Origin: Lacticaseibacillus brantae DSM 23927
GTDB lineage: Bacteria; Bacillota; Bacilli; Lactobacillales; Lactobacillaceae
Assembly (NCBI RefSeq): GCF_001436115.1
Contig: NZ_AYZQ01000001.1
Span: forward strand, 682,001-746,000
Length of the DNA: 64,000 nucleotides
Reading direction: 5' to 3'
The translations under genes were made by a program, and so were the position numbers. A model generated the notes under the pieces. That model saw nothing but the letters and a program-made list of their open reading frames with translations, did not search any database and was not told the DNA's origin. Positions 33,205 to 41,573 of the stretch are shown one piece after another; within the stretch, counting starts at the first letter, position 1; each line of letters opens with the position of its first letter.

Positions 33205-33417
33205 ATGGATGAAAATAAATTGTCCCCAGCGCGGATTGCCGCCAACAAAAAATGGGATGAGGCAAACAAAGAGCGAAAAAGATACATCGTCAAGCGGTCG
33301 ACGGCAAAATCTTTCATCAAGAATCTAGCTACCCTATCAGACCTTGCAGAACTGACCGAATTAATATCTACCCGCAAAATTGAATTAGCGCACAAAAATA
33401 ACCCCACCGACAACTAA
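33205..33417 (+). CDS. Small predicted ribbon-helix-helix DNA-binding protein, 70 aa
   Basis: ATG after TAGGAG at eight bases. SPARIAANKKWDEANKERKRYIVKRSTAKSFI fits the pattern of short phage proteins with a ribbon-helix-helix fold: a strand (KRYIVKRS) followed by two helices. I infer that it binds the 20-bp palindrome upstream and regulates the module. No direct evidence for this. Confidence 0.6.
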   Translation: MDENKLSPARIAANKKWDEANKERKRYIVKRSTAKSFIKNLATLSDLAELTELISTRKIELAHKNNPTDN

Positions 33418-33429
33418 GCCGATGGGGTT
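33400..33429. terminator. Terminator between the mini-gene module and the endolysin gene
   Basis: AACCCCA/TGGGGTT with a T-run (TTTCTTTTTT) on the plus strand; also usable for the convergent endolysin gene. Confidence 0.75.
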
Positions 33430-33435
33430 TCTTTT

Positions 33436-34401
33436 TTATTTATATCCGCCGCCATTTGTATAGGCAGCTTCTAGAAATTCTGTTTTGCTCAGCTGGTAGA
33501 ATACTTTGCCCTTGATTAGTCGGGCTGCTGAACTCTTCCACTTAGTCCCTGTTTTGAACTTCACGTTTGAACCATTGATATGCTTGCCATTGGCATCGAC
33601 AGCTAAAACACCGTAGCCCGGTGCGTAGTTAACTGTCACAATCCCAGCTTGATCAGTGTATTGCTGTGGTAAGTACCAGCCACCACCGATGTCATAAGCA
33701 ACTACACCACCAAGGATGTAGACGCCAAAAGCTTTCCAGGCAGTGCCATGCTTCAGCCTTAAGTTACTGCCCTTAATTTGCCTGCCGTACTTATCCAAGG
33801 CATTTACCCCATAACCAGACACATATTTTACTGTCACAATGTTAGGGTTGGTTGGCGTGACGGTCCCAACGCCATTAGCCAAATCAGTTGCTAAGCGGGC
33901 TTTGGTGATACCCCAACTTGCAAAATATGCATAAGGGTCAACGTGGTCCCCGCCGTAGTTATTGGTTACCCATTGATGAGTTTTAATGCCTGGTGTTCCA
34001 GCTCCACCTGTGTCAAGCGTGAGTGGAATGCCAAAGTCTTTAGCGGACTTGCGGGCTAGCTCGATGTAAGTCGCGTAGTCCTTCAAGAAAGTGGCACGGT
34101 CAGCAGTCCTAGCAAGTTCAATTTGAACTGGCGCATATGGATTAGCTGATAATGCAGCCCAAGCAACATATCCTGGTTCTCCGATTTGATAAATCTGGCC
34201 GCCGCCACCAACAAAGTATGTTGCATAAGCATCGTTGAAATGAATACGCATATACTTAACTTCATTTAGGATGGCATTGGGATCATACACATCATTCTGG
34301 TTGCCAGACTCATGCAAGATAACCATCAACTTAATCGCTTGCCGTGCGTCACCTTGGTTAGGGCCTAACGTATGAGATTTATTGATTGTAGGAAGTCCCA
34401 A
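33436..34401 (-). CDS. Phage endolysin, N-acetylmuramoyl-L-alanine amidase with C-terminal wall-binding repeats
   Basis: 321 aa. N-terminal amidase domain (about 1-170) with His residues in ILHESGN, IHFNDAY and GGDHVDP, fitting a zinc amidase (Amidase_2 type). Two C-terminal repeats of about 60 residues (VKYVSGYGVNALDKYGRQI... and VNYAPGYGVLAVDANGKHI...) resemble the S-layer/SLAP-type wall-binding repeat of lactobacilli. Starts at TTG three bases past the holin stop. Last gene of the late operon. Confidence 0.87.
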   Translation of the reverse strand: MGLPTINKSHTLGPNQGDARQAIKLMVILHESGNQNDVYDPNAILNEVKYMRIHFNDAYATYFVGGGGQIYQIGEPGYVAWAALSANPYAPVQIELARTADRATFLKDYATYIELARKSAKDFGIPLTLDTGGAGTPGIKTHQWVTNNYGGDHVDPYAYFASWGITKARLATDLANGVGTVTPTNPNIVTVKYVSGYGVNALDKYGRQIKGSNLRLKHGTAWKAFGVYILGGVVAYDIGGGWYLPQQYTDQAGIVTVNYAPGYGVLAVDANGKHINGSNVKFKTGTKWKSSAARLIKGKVFYQLSKTEFLEAAYTNGGGYK

Positions 34402-34403
34402 AC

Positions 34404-34811
34404 TTATTCACCGCCTTTAGGTTGTGCCTTGTCATCCTTTTCGTTTTCATGTGGAGATGGCTTTAATAAGTCATCACTGATTTCTTGCTTGGGTAGTACT
34501 GCCGATGTTGGGTTACTAATGATTTCAGTTGTCCCAAAACTCTTGCTTGAGAACCCCTTGAAACCATCAAATAGACCACTGACCGCAGCGCCAACAAGTA
34601 GCCCCATCAATCCACCATTAAACCAATTGTTGTCATTTGTGGCCATGACAGCCACTAAACCCGCTACGATACCGATTGCCATGGAAACCCATGGTAGCCA
34701 TCGATTATCAAGACGTGTTTGCTTCACTGCTTGAGTCAATGCAAAAATAATGACTGCCGAAATCGCAAGTTCAGCAGCCGTCCCTAAATTAAGACTTGTA
34801 ATTAGATCCAT
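34404..34811 (-). CDS. Phage holin
   Basis: 135 aa with two or three membrane segments (about 12-30, 40-60 and 66-85) and a charged, disordered C-terminal tail (KPSPHENEKDDKAQPKGGE). Size, topology and position directly before the endolysin gene support a holin. GGAGG lies nine bases upstream of ATG, inside the preceding gene. Confidence 0.82.
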   Translation of the reverse strand: MDLITSLNLGTAAELAISAVIIFALTQAVKQTRLDNRWLPWVSMAIGIVAGLVAVMATNDNNWFNGGLMGLLVGAAVSGLFDGFKGFSSKSFGTTEIISNPTSAVLPKQEISDDLLKPSPHENEKDDKAQPKGGE

Positions 34812-35136
34812 TTTTTTCGTCCTCCCGAATTAATCGCTTGTACTCACTGATTGTCTTTTTGGCCTCACGTAAAATGCCTTTTAACTCGCTGATTTCTCGG
34901 TCTTTCTCAATCACGGTCGCTTTAAGCTCGCTGACCTCTTTTTCCAAGTCATCCTCAACTTTTTCGTGCTCCGCTTTATAAGCCTTGAGCTCTTCTTTGA
35001 CTTCTTGATAAAGATTTCGATACTCATCTTCGAGTTTGCCGTGTTTATTGCCAAGATATTGGAGCACCCCAACGATGATAACGCCTAAGGTGCCGGAGCC
35101 AAGCAATGAGATGATAGTGTTATTGATGTCCCTCAA
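34789..35136 (-). CDS. Phage membrane-anchored coiled-coil protein, 115 aa
   Basis: One N-terminal membrane segment (about 8-30), then a long charged coiled coil (about 35-110) rich in Glu and Lys. Overlaps both neighbours. Starts at TTG after GGGGG. Such proteins are common in LAB phage lysis cassettes; a second holin-like or spanin-like role is possible but unproven. Confidence 0.65.
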   Translation of the reverse strand: MRDINNTIISLLGSGTLGVIIVGVLQYLGNKHGKLEDEYRNLYQEVKEELKAYKAEHEKVEDDLEKEVSELKATVIEKDREISELKGILREAKKTISEYKRLIREDEKNGSNYKS

Positions 35137-35509
35137 TAGTCTTGTCCCCCAATCCCGCGACGATACATGTTAAGAGAAACGCGAACAAGGCGTAGACCCA
35201 AGTCATGTTAATCGACCCGTCAAAATATCGAAATCCAAAAGCAAAAATGAAAGCCGCCTGAACACCACCCCCAGCTAATAGGGTCACCGCTCGGCACCAC
35301 TTAAGTCGCGTGAAGGCAAAGGCAACTGCCAAAACGCCGACAATCAAAAAGGCCTGCCCGACTGAAAAGTCGTCTAGCCAGTTGGTAGTCATGTAGTGAG
35401 CCACGCGGTTATCAAGGTAGTCAGGGTTTTCCATGATGACCAACCCCAACATGGCGTTGAGCAAGCCTAAAAGCATCCTCGGCCAGTCGCGCTTAATTGC
35501 GCTAATCAT
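35120..35509 (-). CDS. Phage membrane protein, 129 aa
   Basis: Four hydrophobic segments; no family recognised. Its ATG overlaps the stop of the XkdX gene (ATGATTAG), which indicates coupled translation. Part of the lysis region by position. Confidence 0.7.
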   Translation of the reverse strand: MISAIKRDWPRMLLGLLNAMLGLVIMENPDYLDNRVAHYMTTNWLDDFSVGQAFLIVGVLAVAFAFTRLKWCRAVTLLAGGGVQAAFIFAFGFRYFDGSINMTWVYALFAFLLTCIVAGLGDKTIEGHQ

Positions 35510-35633
35510 GATAATCAACGCCAGTGGCAGACTTGAAATCATTGGCGCTGATCAATCCACCACGTACATAAGCTTTCAAATTGTCTTCGTTATAGAGACC
35601 CATCTTATAAAAATCAATTACCCATTTGAACAT
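35502..35633 (-). CDS. XkdX family protein, 43 aa
   Basis: MFKWVIDFYKMGLYNEDNLK... matches the short XkdX family (pattern W...Y..GL/MY....V..FV..G.IT...). Found at the end of tail modules in Firmicutes phages; function unknown. ATG overlaps the stop of the upstream gene (TAATG). Confidence 0.8.
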   Translation of the reverse strand: MFKWVIDFYKMGLYNEDNLKAYVRGGLISANDFKSATGVDYHD

Positions 35634-36010
35634 TATTCAGCCACCTCCGCTGGTTTTGTGTTTGGAACCGAAAGTTCAGCAACCTTTAACCCAATGCTTG
35701 CCACAGCTTGTTTGATTGTGTTGTTTTCAGCTTCTGCCTCAATGCGGGCATCTTGTTCGATTTTTAAGTCAGCTGTCAGCTTAGTCTTGGCTGCTTGCAA
35801 ATCTGAAAGCATTTTAGCTTGAGCATCTTCACTGGCGTCAACCCACTGGTTCTTCATCCAGTCAAACTTTGGCAAGCCATTCTTGAGACTGTCAGGAATT
35901 GGAATCTCAGTATAAGGGTGAGCAGTCGGCCGTGTATCTGATACGTTGTGCACATAATAAAAGTTACCATCTGGTTGGGGTGAGTTATAAGTTTCGTAAA
36001 TTGTCTTCAT
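35633..36010 (-). CDS. Phage tail-region protein, 125 aa
   Basis: N-terminal domain (1-60, Tyr/Pro-rich) followed by a coiled coil (about 65-105). GGAGG precedes ATG. Located between baseplate genes and XkdX; function not known. Confidence 0.65.
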   Translation of the reverse strand: MKTIYETYNSPQPDGNFYYVHNVSDTRPTAHPYTEIPIPDSLKNGLPKFDWMKNQWVDASEDAQAKMLSDLQAAKTKLTADLKIEQDARIEAEAENNTIKQAVASIGLKVAELSVPNTKPAEVAE

Positions 36011-36023
36011 TTTGTGTTTCCTC

Positions 36024-36455
36024 CTAATATTCTTCTATCGAAATAATCAATGCTTCCAAAAAATTAACAGCGGTGGGAAACATCTGAATATCAGCAGCGT
36101 GTGCAACAAACCACTGATTTATCGGCTTGTTGGTATTGGCTACATACTCAATTTTTCCTCCAGCTGTGGACTTAGGTACGGTGAGTGTTACCAAATATGA
36201 CTTATCGGTGAGTTTGGCACTGGTGAACGTTGAATTTGTCATGCTAGTGATGCCCTTAAAGACTGTATCATCAGTGACATAGAACACCATCCGGAAGATA
36301 AATCCCGTTTTTGCGTCGGCAAAACTTTTTGGAGTTTTGACTGCTCTGCGGGCGGATTGTCCGTCAATCAGGTAGCTATCAGCACTCAGTGATTTAAATT
36401 CTTGACCGCCGAACGCAATGGTTTTAACCTCAGCGCCGTCATAAATTAAAGTCAT
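36024..36455 (-). CDS. Phage tail/baseplate-region protein, 143 aa
   Basis: No family recognised; predicted mostly beta. AGGGGG precedes ATG, three bases after the receptor-binding protein gene. Probably a small tail accessory. Confidence 0.6.
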   Translation of the reverse strand: MTLIYDGAEVKTIAFGGQEFKSLSADSYLIDGQSARRAVKTPKSFADAKTGFIFRMVFYVTDDTVFKGITSMTNSTFTSAKLTDKSYLVTLTVPKSTAGGKIEYVANTNKPINQWFVAHAADIQMFPTAVNFLEALIISIEEY

Positions 36456-36457
36456 CC

Positions 36458-38614
36458 CTACGCCCCCTCTTTGATGATGTAGAAAATTTTAGGGTCTTTA
36501 TTGGTCAGAGCGTCAAAAACTGATCGATTAATAGGCATGGCCCGAGCCACGTCTACAATTTGGTCGTTTATCAAACCTTTTGCCTGGTCACTGGTTATTA
36601 GACCTGCAACGGCCTGGTTAGTGTATGTCTCTGCATTTGTCTTAGCTGTCGCTAAGTCACGCGAATCCGTATCCTTTATCCATGCCGTCCATGAGCCGCT
36701 AGATGACCGCGTCCGCCTATATGACCGGTTGGAGTCATCAATAAAAGTTTGTCCAAGGGTGTTGACCGTTGATACCTGCCGCACTTCCAGACGCCCCCAG
36801 CCCTGACTTTCGGGCCCATTTTTGGAGTAGTTGTTATTTGTGATGTTGTAATTGCCCACGTCAACAATTGAGTTAAAGTCTGGCCCAGATTTGGTGGTTA
36901 AGACACCATACTCTGGATTTGGAGTAGCGCCTTGACTCCACGCTGACCAGGCCCCATCAGTGTCTTGCATGCGGGAGTAAATCACATTGTCGGTTGTTCG
37001 GTAGGTCTGGTAAAGCGTTGTGCCATTGACGGCGCGCACTTCCAGCCGACCAGTGACCGCGATTGGAGCATTAGTAAACCCCGCTGTGTTAGATAAAAGG
37101 TAGATTCCAACGCTCCTTTGAGCGTTAAAATCAACAGCCGAAGTGACGTTGACGGGACTCGCATACTCTTTGTTTGTGATGTTCTGTGAGGCGTTTAACA
37201 GGCGTGTCACAAATAAGTTTGTCGCTAATGCGTACCCTAAATCACTGCCATCTGACCCAGATATTTGAATCCACGGCGTGCCATACCAAGCATTGTATGG
37301 CGTGGTGAGAGTTCCGGAAACGTGCTGCCAACCAGATTTCCCTGCCTCAACAACAGTATTATTGAACTTTATGAATCCAATAATTCGTCCTGTTGCGTCG
37401 TAAAAGAACATTCCGAACAATACGGTGTACTTTGAATTCTCTGCGTTTAAGTCAGCAACGCCGGTCCACGTTTCGCCCGGAGACACAGGGAATTTTGCTG
37501 ATTCCGTTGTATCTCGCCGTACTGTTTTCAATGCCTTGGTGAATAGTTGTTTTGGTACATCAACGATTGTCGCGTCTGGACCCCACGTACCGGTTAATCC
37601 ATCTTCAAAATCGGGTTTGTCAACGTAGTTCGGAATAGAATTACCCTTGTCTCCTTTCGGTCCAATTGGACCTTGAGCGCCTTGTGGACCCTGGGGTCCG
37701 ACATCGCCCTGTGGTCCCTGTTGGCCTATCGGCCCGGGATCACCTTTAACAGCTTGAATCTCTTCTAACCATTCTTCACGAGTACCCTCAAATCCATTTT
37801 CAACGGCGACTTCATACACGGATTTGCCTTGAGGACCGATATCGCCTTTGTCGCCCTGATCACCTTTTTCACCCTTGTCACCTTTAACCAGAGTCATGTT
37901 CAGTACCACATCTTCATCTGTCCCAACATTGACCACGCTGGGCGTGTCACCAAGCGTAACTTTGCCAATCTTGATAGTCGCAGCTTTACCTTGAGGTCCT
38001 CGATATTTATCAGGATTTTGTTGAATATCATCTAACACGGCCTTGGCCTGGTCATAAATTTTTCCAACTTTGTTGGCCATGTCAGTCAGCTGGGTGTCAA
38101 TGGCTTTTTGTGTAGAAACCATCTGTGCATCCAAATCTGCTGATTGCTGTTTTACCTGGTCAATGGTTGCTCCAATTTGAGCTAGCCCAGATTTAATGAG
38201 TACATCAATCTCATCGATTGTGTTTCCGTATTTCTCCACAATTCCTGCTGTTGGATTCACCAGGACGAGGAAAGGACTTAATATGTCCACCACCTCACCT
38301 CTAGAAATGATGTGTTGGCCAACAAATGGTTTTCCCTCTAGAGAGGACACTTCAGTCAAAGCAGGTGGAATCTTGGCCGTATATCGGCCATTCTTAGCAT
38401 CTGTGATTGTGACATCACTGCCAGTAATAATGGTTCCATCCCGGCCTACATACCGAGTCTGAATTGTTGCGCCAGTGATGTCATTCGACCCATTCAGGTT
38501 TGTCGCCGTGATATCGACCGCTAGTCCCGTTTCACCAACGTTTAGCTTCACAAACCCGTTATAGTAAAGCGGTTCATTCTCCGCTAGGTCCAGAACCAGT
38601 TCCTGATTCGCCAT
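36458..38614 (-). CDS. BppU-type baseplate protein with collagen-like region and receptor-binding C terminus
   Basis: 718 aa. N terminus (1-130) has the BppU/upper-baseplate immunoglobulin-like domain; residues about 130-200 are coiled coil; Gly-X-Y collagen-like segments lie at about 243-264 and 291-325; then a carbohydrate-binding-like domain (about 335-480), and two related C-terminal repeats (GRLEVRAVNGTTLYQTYRT... and GRLEVRQVSTVNTLGQTFI...) of the pyocin-knob type, each ending WSAW or WTAW. Likely the host-recognition fibre. Start at ATG 38614; GAAGGTGAGG lies directly upstream. Confidence 0.83.
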   Translation of the reverse strand: MANQELVLDLAENEPLYYNGFVKLNVGETGLAVDITATNLNGSNDITGATIQTRYVGRDGTIITGSDVTITDAKNGRYTAKIPPALTEVSSLEGKPFVGQHIISRGEVVDILSPFLVLVNPTAGIVEKYGNTIDEIDVLIKSGLAQIGATIDQVKQQSADLDAQMVSTQKAIDTQLTDMANKVGKIYDQAKAVLDDIQQNPDKYRGPQGKAATIKIGKVTLGDTPSVVNVGTDEDVVLNMTLVKGDKGEKGDQGDKGDIGPQGKSVYEVAVENGFEGTREEWLEEIQAVKGDPGPIGQQGPQGDVGPQGPQGAQGPIGPKGDKGNSIPNYVDKPDFEDGLTGTWGPDATIVDVPKQLFTKALKTVRRDTTESAKFPVSPGETWTGVADLNAENSKYTVLFGMFFYDATGRIIGFIKFNNTVVEAGKSGWQHVSGTLTTPYNAWYGTPWIQISGSDGSDLGYALATNLFVTRLLNASQNITNKEYASPVNVTSAVDFNAQRSVGIYLLSNTAGFTNAPIAVTGRLEVRAVNGTTLYQTYRTTDNVIYSRMQDTDGAWSAWSQGATPNPEYGVLTTKSGPDFNSIVDVGNYNITNNNYSKNGPESQGWGRLEVRQVSTVNTLGQTFIDDSNRSYRRTRSSSGSWTAWIKDTDSRDLATAKTNAETYTNQAVAGLITSDQAKGLINDQIVDVARAMPINRSVFDALTNKDPKIFYIIKEGA

Positions 38615-38750
38615 GTACCTCACCTTCCTTCAACTTTTCTTTAAGCGCCACAATCTGGTCAGTAGCTTTGACGGCCTGCTCTTGTAATTGGGCAATCATC
38701 TCCGCCTGTTGACCAATAATTGTGGTTAAGTGTTGCGTTAAATAATTCAT
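38574..38750 (-). CDS. Small phage coiled-coil protein, 58 aa
   Basis: MNYLTQHLTTIIGQQAEMIA...: Gln/Ala/Glu-rich helix (about 1-45) and a Gly/Ser tail. GGGGG precedes ATG. The last 41 bases overlap the following BppU gene in another frame. Similar tiny coiled-coil proteins are frequent between Tal and baseplate genes in LAB phages. Confidence 0.6.
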   Translation of the reverse strand: MNYLTQHLTTIIGQQAEMIAQLQEQAVKATDQIVALKEKLKEGEVHGESGTGSGPSGE

Positions 38751-38760
38751 TATTTACCCC

Positions 38761-40854
38761 CTAGACTTCGGTCATGTTAAATCGATAATTGTGAGACCAA
38801 CCTGGCCCCCCGTGGTAGTAAATATAGCCATCTTGTGGATTAATTCGGATATAAGCAGCGCCGTTTTGCATCCAAATTTGATTCCCTTGCATACTAATGC
38901 CACCAGTCCCACCTTGTCCTGAGTAGATGTTGAGACCACCATAAATGTCCGCTGAGCCGGTTGTACTCGGGCTGCCAACTTGTAGATGTCCGCCGCCATT
39001 TCCTGTCAAGGTTACCCCCCATGAACTTAGGTCGATGTTCCCACCATATGGAGAACCCAATGTGATGTGATTGGAACCTATAATATCAATCCCACGAATA
39101 GTGCCTGATGTGATTTTGCCGGCATCTAAGTCCCCAATTTTTGCACTATTGATCACGCCATTATCGATAACCGTTCTGCCGGTGATATGAACCATATCGC
39201 CACCAATATCAACTCTGCCACCATTTAGAGAAAGATAACTGCTATACCCATCTGACTTGACTTGTAGTTGAATTTTACCGGCTTCAACACTTGCAATGGC
39301 GGCAGCCTGGTCTGAACTAACTTTCGTCTGAATCAGGTTGCTCATCTGAGTAAAACGCGATTCGTTACCAGTCTGAGTGTCCGTGACTGTCTGCTTAAAA
39401 CCGTTGTAGTTAGTTTCAAGAGTAGCTAACTTGGTACCAGTTTCATCAATCTCTTGTGAAAGTTTGGTAGTCTCTGAAAACGCGGCATTGATTTTATTCT
39501 CTTGGTCGGCAAAATTTTCATCTATTGCTTTCTTTAGGGCTTCGTCATAGCCCTGAACAACTTGCTGAACCCAGTGACCTTTTTCTTTAATCCAGATTAC
39601 TGTCTGTTGCTTTCCGTTTAATCCATATTGGAAGTAAGTGTCCCCATCCTTGCCTGTCGCATCGTCTGGTGGGTCATCGGCATAGTAGTTAGTTGACTTA
39701 CCATCAGCAGATGCTTGAGCGTTTGCAGCGTCTTTCTTCGCATCATCCACGGCATCTGCACGTTTTTCTGACTCTTCGGCCACACCGTCTTCAATCTTTC
39801 TATCGACCGTTTCATAGTACGCACGATCAATGTCGCCAACTTTGATATCTGTGATTGGTTGATAGCTGTCCAGCAAGTCATAGTCGATTTCAATGACGCG
39901 AATTGACTTGTTGTAGTAGCCAAGGCAGCTATTCCACACCCGCAGCATGTCGTACATCCCAAGCGTTTTATACTCATCATCTGCCAACTGGACTTTGATA
40001 TCAGCTGAGACTTTAGGCTGGTCGACCTTCTCTTTTTCAAAGTAGCCGACCGCCGCTAATTCATCGTCAAATTTGATTGATTTACCACGGTAATAGGACC
40101 AGTACGCAAAAGCATTTGGGCTAATGATTGGCGCACCGGCCACATAGCCACTACTTGATTGCGTCTGAGATGTTGTCTGGCCGTCATCATTCGGGCTGGC
40201 TTCTTGGACAGGCTGTTTATACAGAGGAACAATTTTGTTGATGATGTCTGTATAAGACTGCTTGATTGTGACTCCGATGGTGTTTTTATCATCACGAAGC
40301 GTGATATCACTGTCACGGCCACGCTTTGATAAGACCGACCATCCGTTGACACCATGCTTAACCTCGGCCGTGACCATTGATAGAAGGCGAGTGATGAATG
40401 CTCCGAAATTTTCAAAGTAGTCGTCAATCGTAACCGTTTGGGTTACGTCAGAAAACAACTTGAATCCAGGCGGAAAATCTACTTGCTTAGCTGCTTGGGC
40501 TAAAACCAAAGCAACTGAACCTGATAGACTAAGCTGACCGCCATTGTTGAAAGGCAGTAGCATTACCCGATAGTCAGCGCTGTTCCCATAGATGGTCACA
40601 ACGCCAGAGTCGTCTGGATCAACCTCATTGATTTCAAACAAAAAGTCGGTAGCACCTGAATAATAAATCAGGTTACCGACTTTAATTTTGTCTATATACC
40701 GACCATCAACCGGATAAGTCATGGTTAAATCGAGTGTCGTATTGCCGTTTTGCTGAGCTTTTTCGCTAGCTGTGACAGAGAGTGCGTCTGATAAAACGCC
40801 GTAACCCTGGGTTGTAAAATCATTTGCGGTGGCTGGGTAGATTGCTACTGTCAT
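38761..40854 (-). CDS. Phage tail-associated protein (Tal-like minor structural protein)
   Basis: 697 aa. N-terminal gp27-like hub domain (about 1-370), long coiled coil (about 370-500), and a Gly-rich beta-helical C terminus (about 530-697, many GG/GT turns). No peptidase or lysozyme motif is visible. Forms the tail tip with Dit. ATG overlaps the Dit stop (TAATG). Confidence 0.82.
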   Translation of the reverse strand: MTVAIYPATANDFTTQGYGVLSDALSVTASEKAQQNGNTTLDLTMTYPVDGRYIDKIKVGNLIYYSGATDFLFEINEVDPDDSGVVTIYGNSADYRVMLLPFNNGGQLSLSGSVALVLAQAAKQVDFPPGFKLFSDVTQTVTIDDYFENFGAFITRLLSMVTAEVKHGVNGWSVLSKRGRDSDITLRDDKNTIGVTIKQSYTDIINKIVPLYKQPVQEASPNDDGQTTSQTQSSSGYVAGAPIISPNAFAYWSYYRGKSIKFDDELAAVGYFEKEKVDQPKVSADIKVQLADDEYKTLGMYDMLRVWNSCLGYYNKSIRVIEIDYDLLDSYQPITDIKVGDIDRAYYETVDRKIEDGVAEESEKRADAVDDAKKDAANAQASADGKSTNYYADDPPDDATGKDGDTYFQYGLNGKQQTVIWIKEKGHWVQQVVQGYDEALKKAIDENFADQENKINAAFSETTKLSQEIDETGTKLATLETNYNGFKQTVTDTQTGNESRFTQMSNLIQTKVSSDQAAAIASVEAGKIQLQVKSDGYSSYLSLNGGRVDIGGDMVHITGRTVIDNGVINSAKIGDLDAGKITSGTIRGIDIIGSNHITLGSPYGGNIDLSSWGVTLTGNGGGHLQVGSPSTTGSADIYGGLNIYSGQGGTGGISMQGNQIWMQNGAAYIRINPQDGYIYYHGGPGWSHNYRFNMTEV

Positions 40855-41573
40855 TAACTCACCCGCCTTACAAAACGAGGCTGAATGACCAGTGACGTCA
40901 CGTTACTAGACATGCCGATTGTAGTCACACCAGGTGGTAGCTTGGGATATTCCAAGCCAACCATCTTGTGGGCAACATTTTGACCACCGCTAGTTGCCGT
41001 GAGTAATTCACTGTCGACAGTGGTCGTGCCTGAGAGGCCGATAAAGTGATAGTTCTGACCACCAATCGTGATTGTCGTGTCACCTGTCGCCGTGATATCA
41101 ATCACCGGCGAAGCAACAAGCTTCGTTGGATTATTAATAATTTGTCCGTCTGTAAACGGTAGGTGTAGCAACCCTGTTTTGAGCCATTTGTGTGGGTGAA
41201 GCATCAACGTCACTGTTACTACTGTTGCCCGTTTGTAAGCTCGAACGTGGTCAAACGTCACGCCGTCTGTCACCATAGCACGATAGATGTAGTTCTGATC
41301 ATAATACGGGACAAAATCAACATATCCTGGCACATCAAACAAATCTGAGACAGCTTCCCGCTTAAAGTCATCAGGCTCAGATAAAAATACCATGCTTAAG
41401 TCGAGCGCCATATCGTCACGTTGTTCGCGAGTCTGATATACCGTTCCCGATTGACCAGTGACCGTAAATGACTTAATCCGGCGATTAGGAGCCTTTCTCT
41501 TAGGCTGTGTTTGGATAACAAGCCGATAATCTAGCGAGGACCTGCCGTTAAAGTAAAATTCACCTGGTCGCAT
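40854..41573 (-). CDS. Distal tail protein (Dit)
   Basis: 239 aa, Siphovirus Dit pattern: N-terminal FNGRSSLDYRLVIQTQPKRKAPNRR, QSGTVYQTREQRDDMALDLSMVFLS, and a C-terminal galectin-like beta domain. Links tail tube and tail tip. Located between tape measure and Tal, ATG overlapping the upstream stop. Confidence 0.85.
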   Translation of the reverse strand: MRPGEFYFNGRSSLDYRLVIQTQPKRKAPNRRIKSFTVTGQSGTVYQTREQRDDMALDLSMVFLSEPDDFKREAVSDLFDVPGYVDFVPYYDQNYIYRAMVTDGVTFDHVRAYKRATVVTVTLMLHPHKWLKTGLLHLPFTDGQIINNPTKLVASPVIDITATGDTTITIGGQNYHFIGLSGTTTVDSELLTATSGGQNVAHKMVGLEYPKLPPGVTTIGMSSNVTSLVIQPRFVRRVS

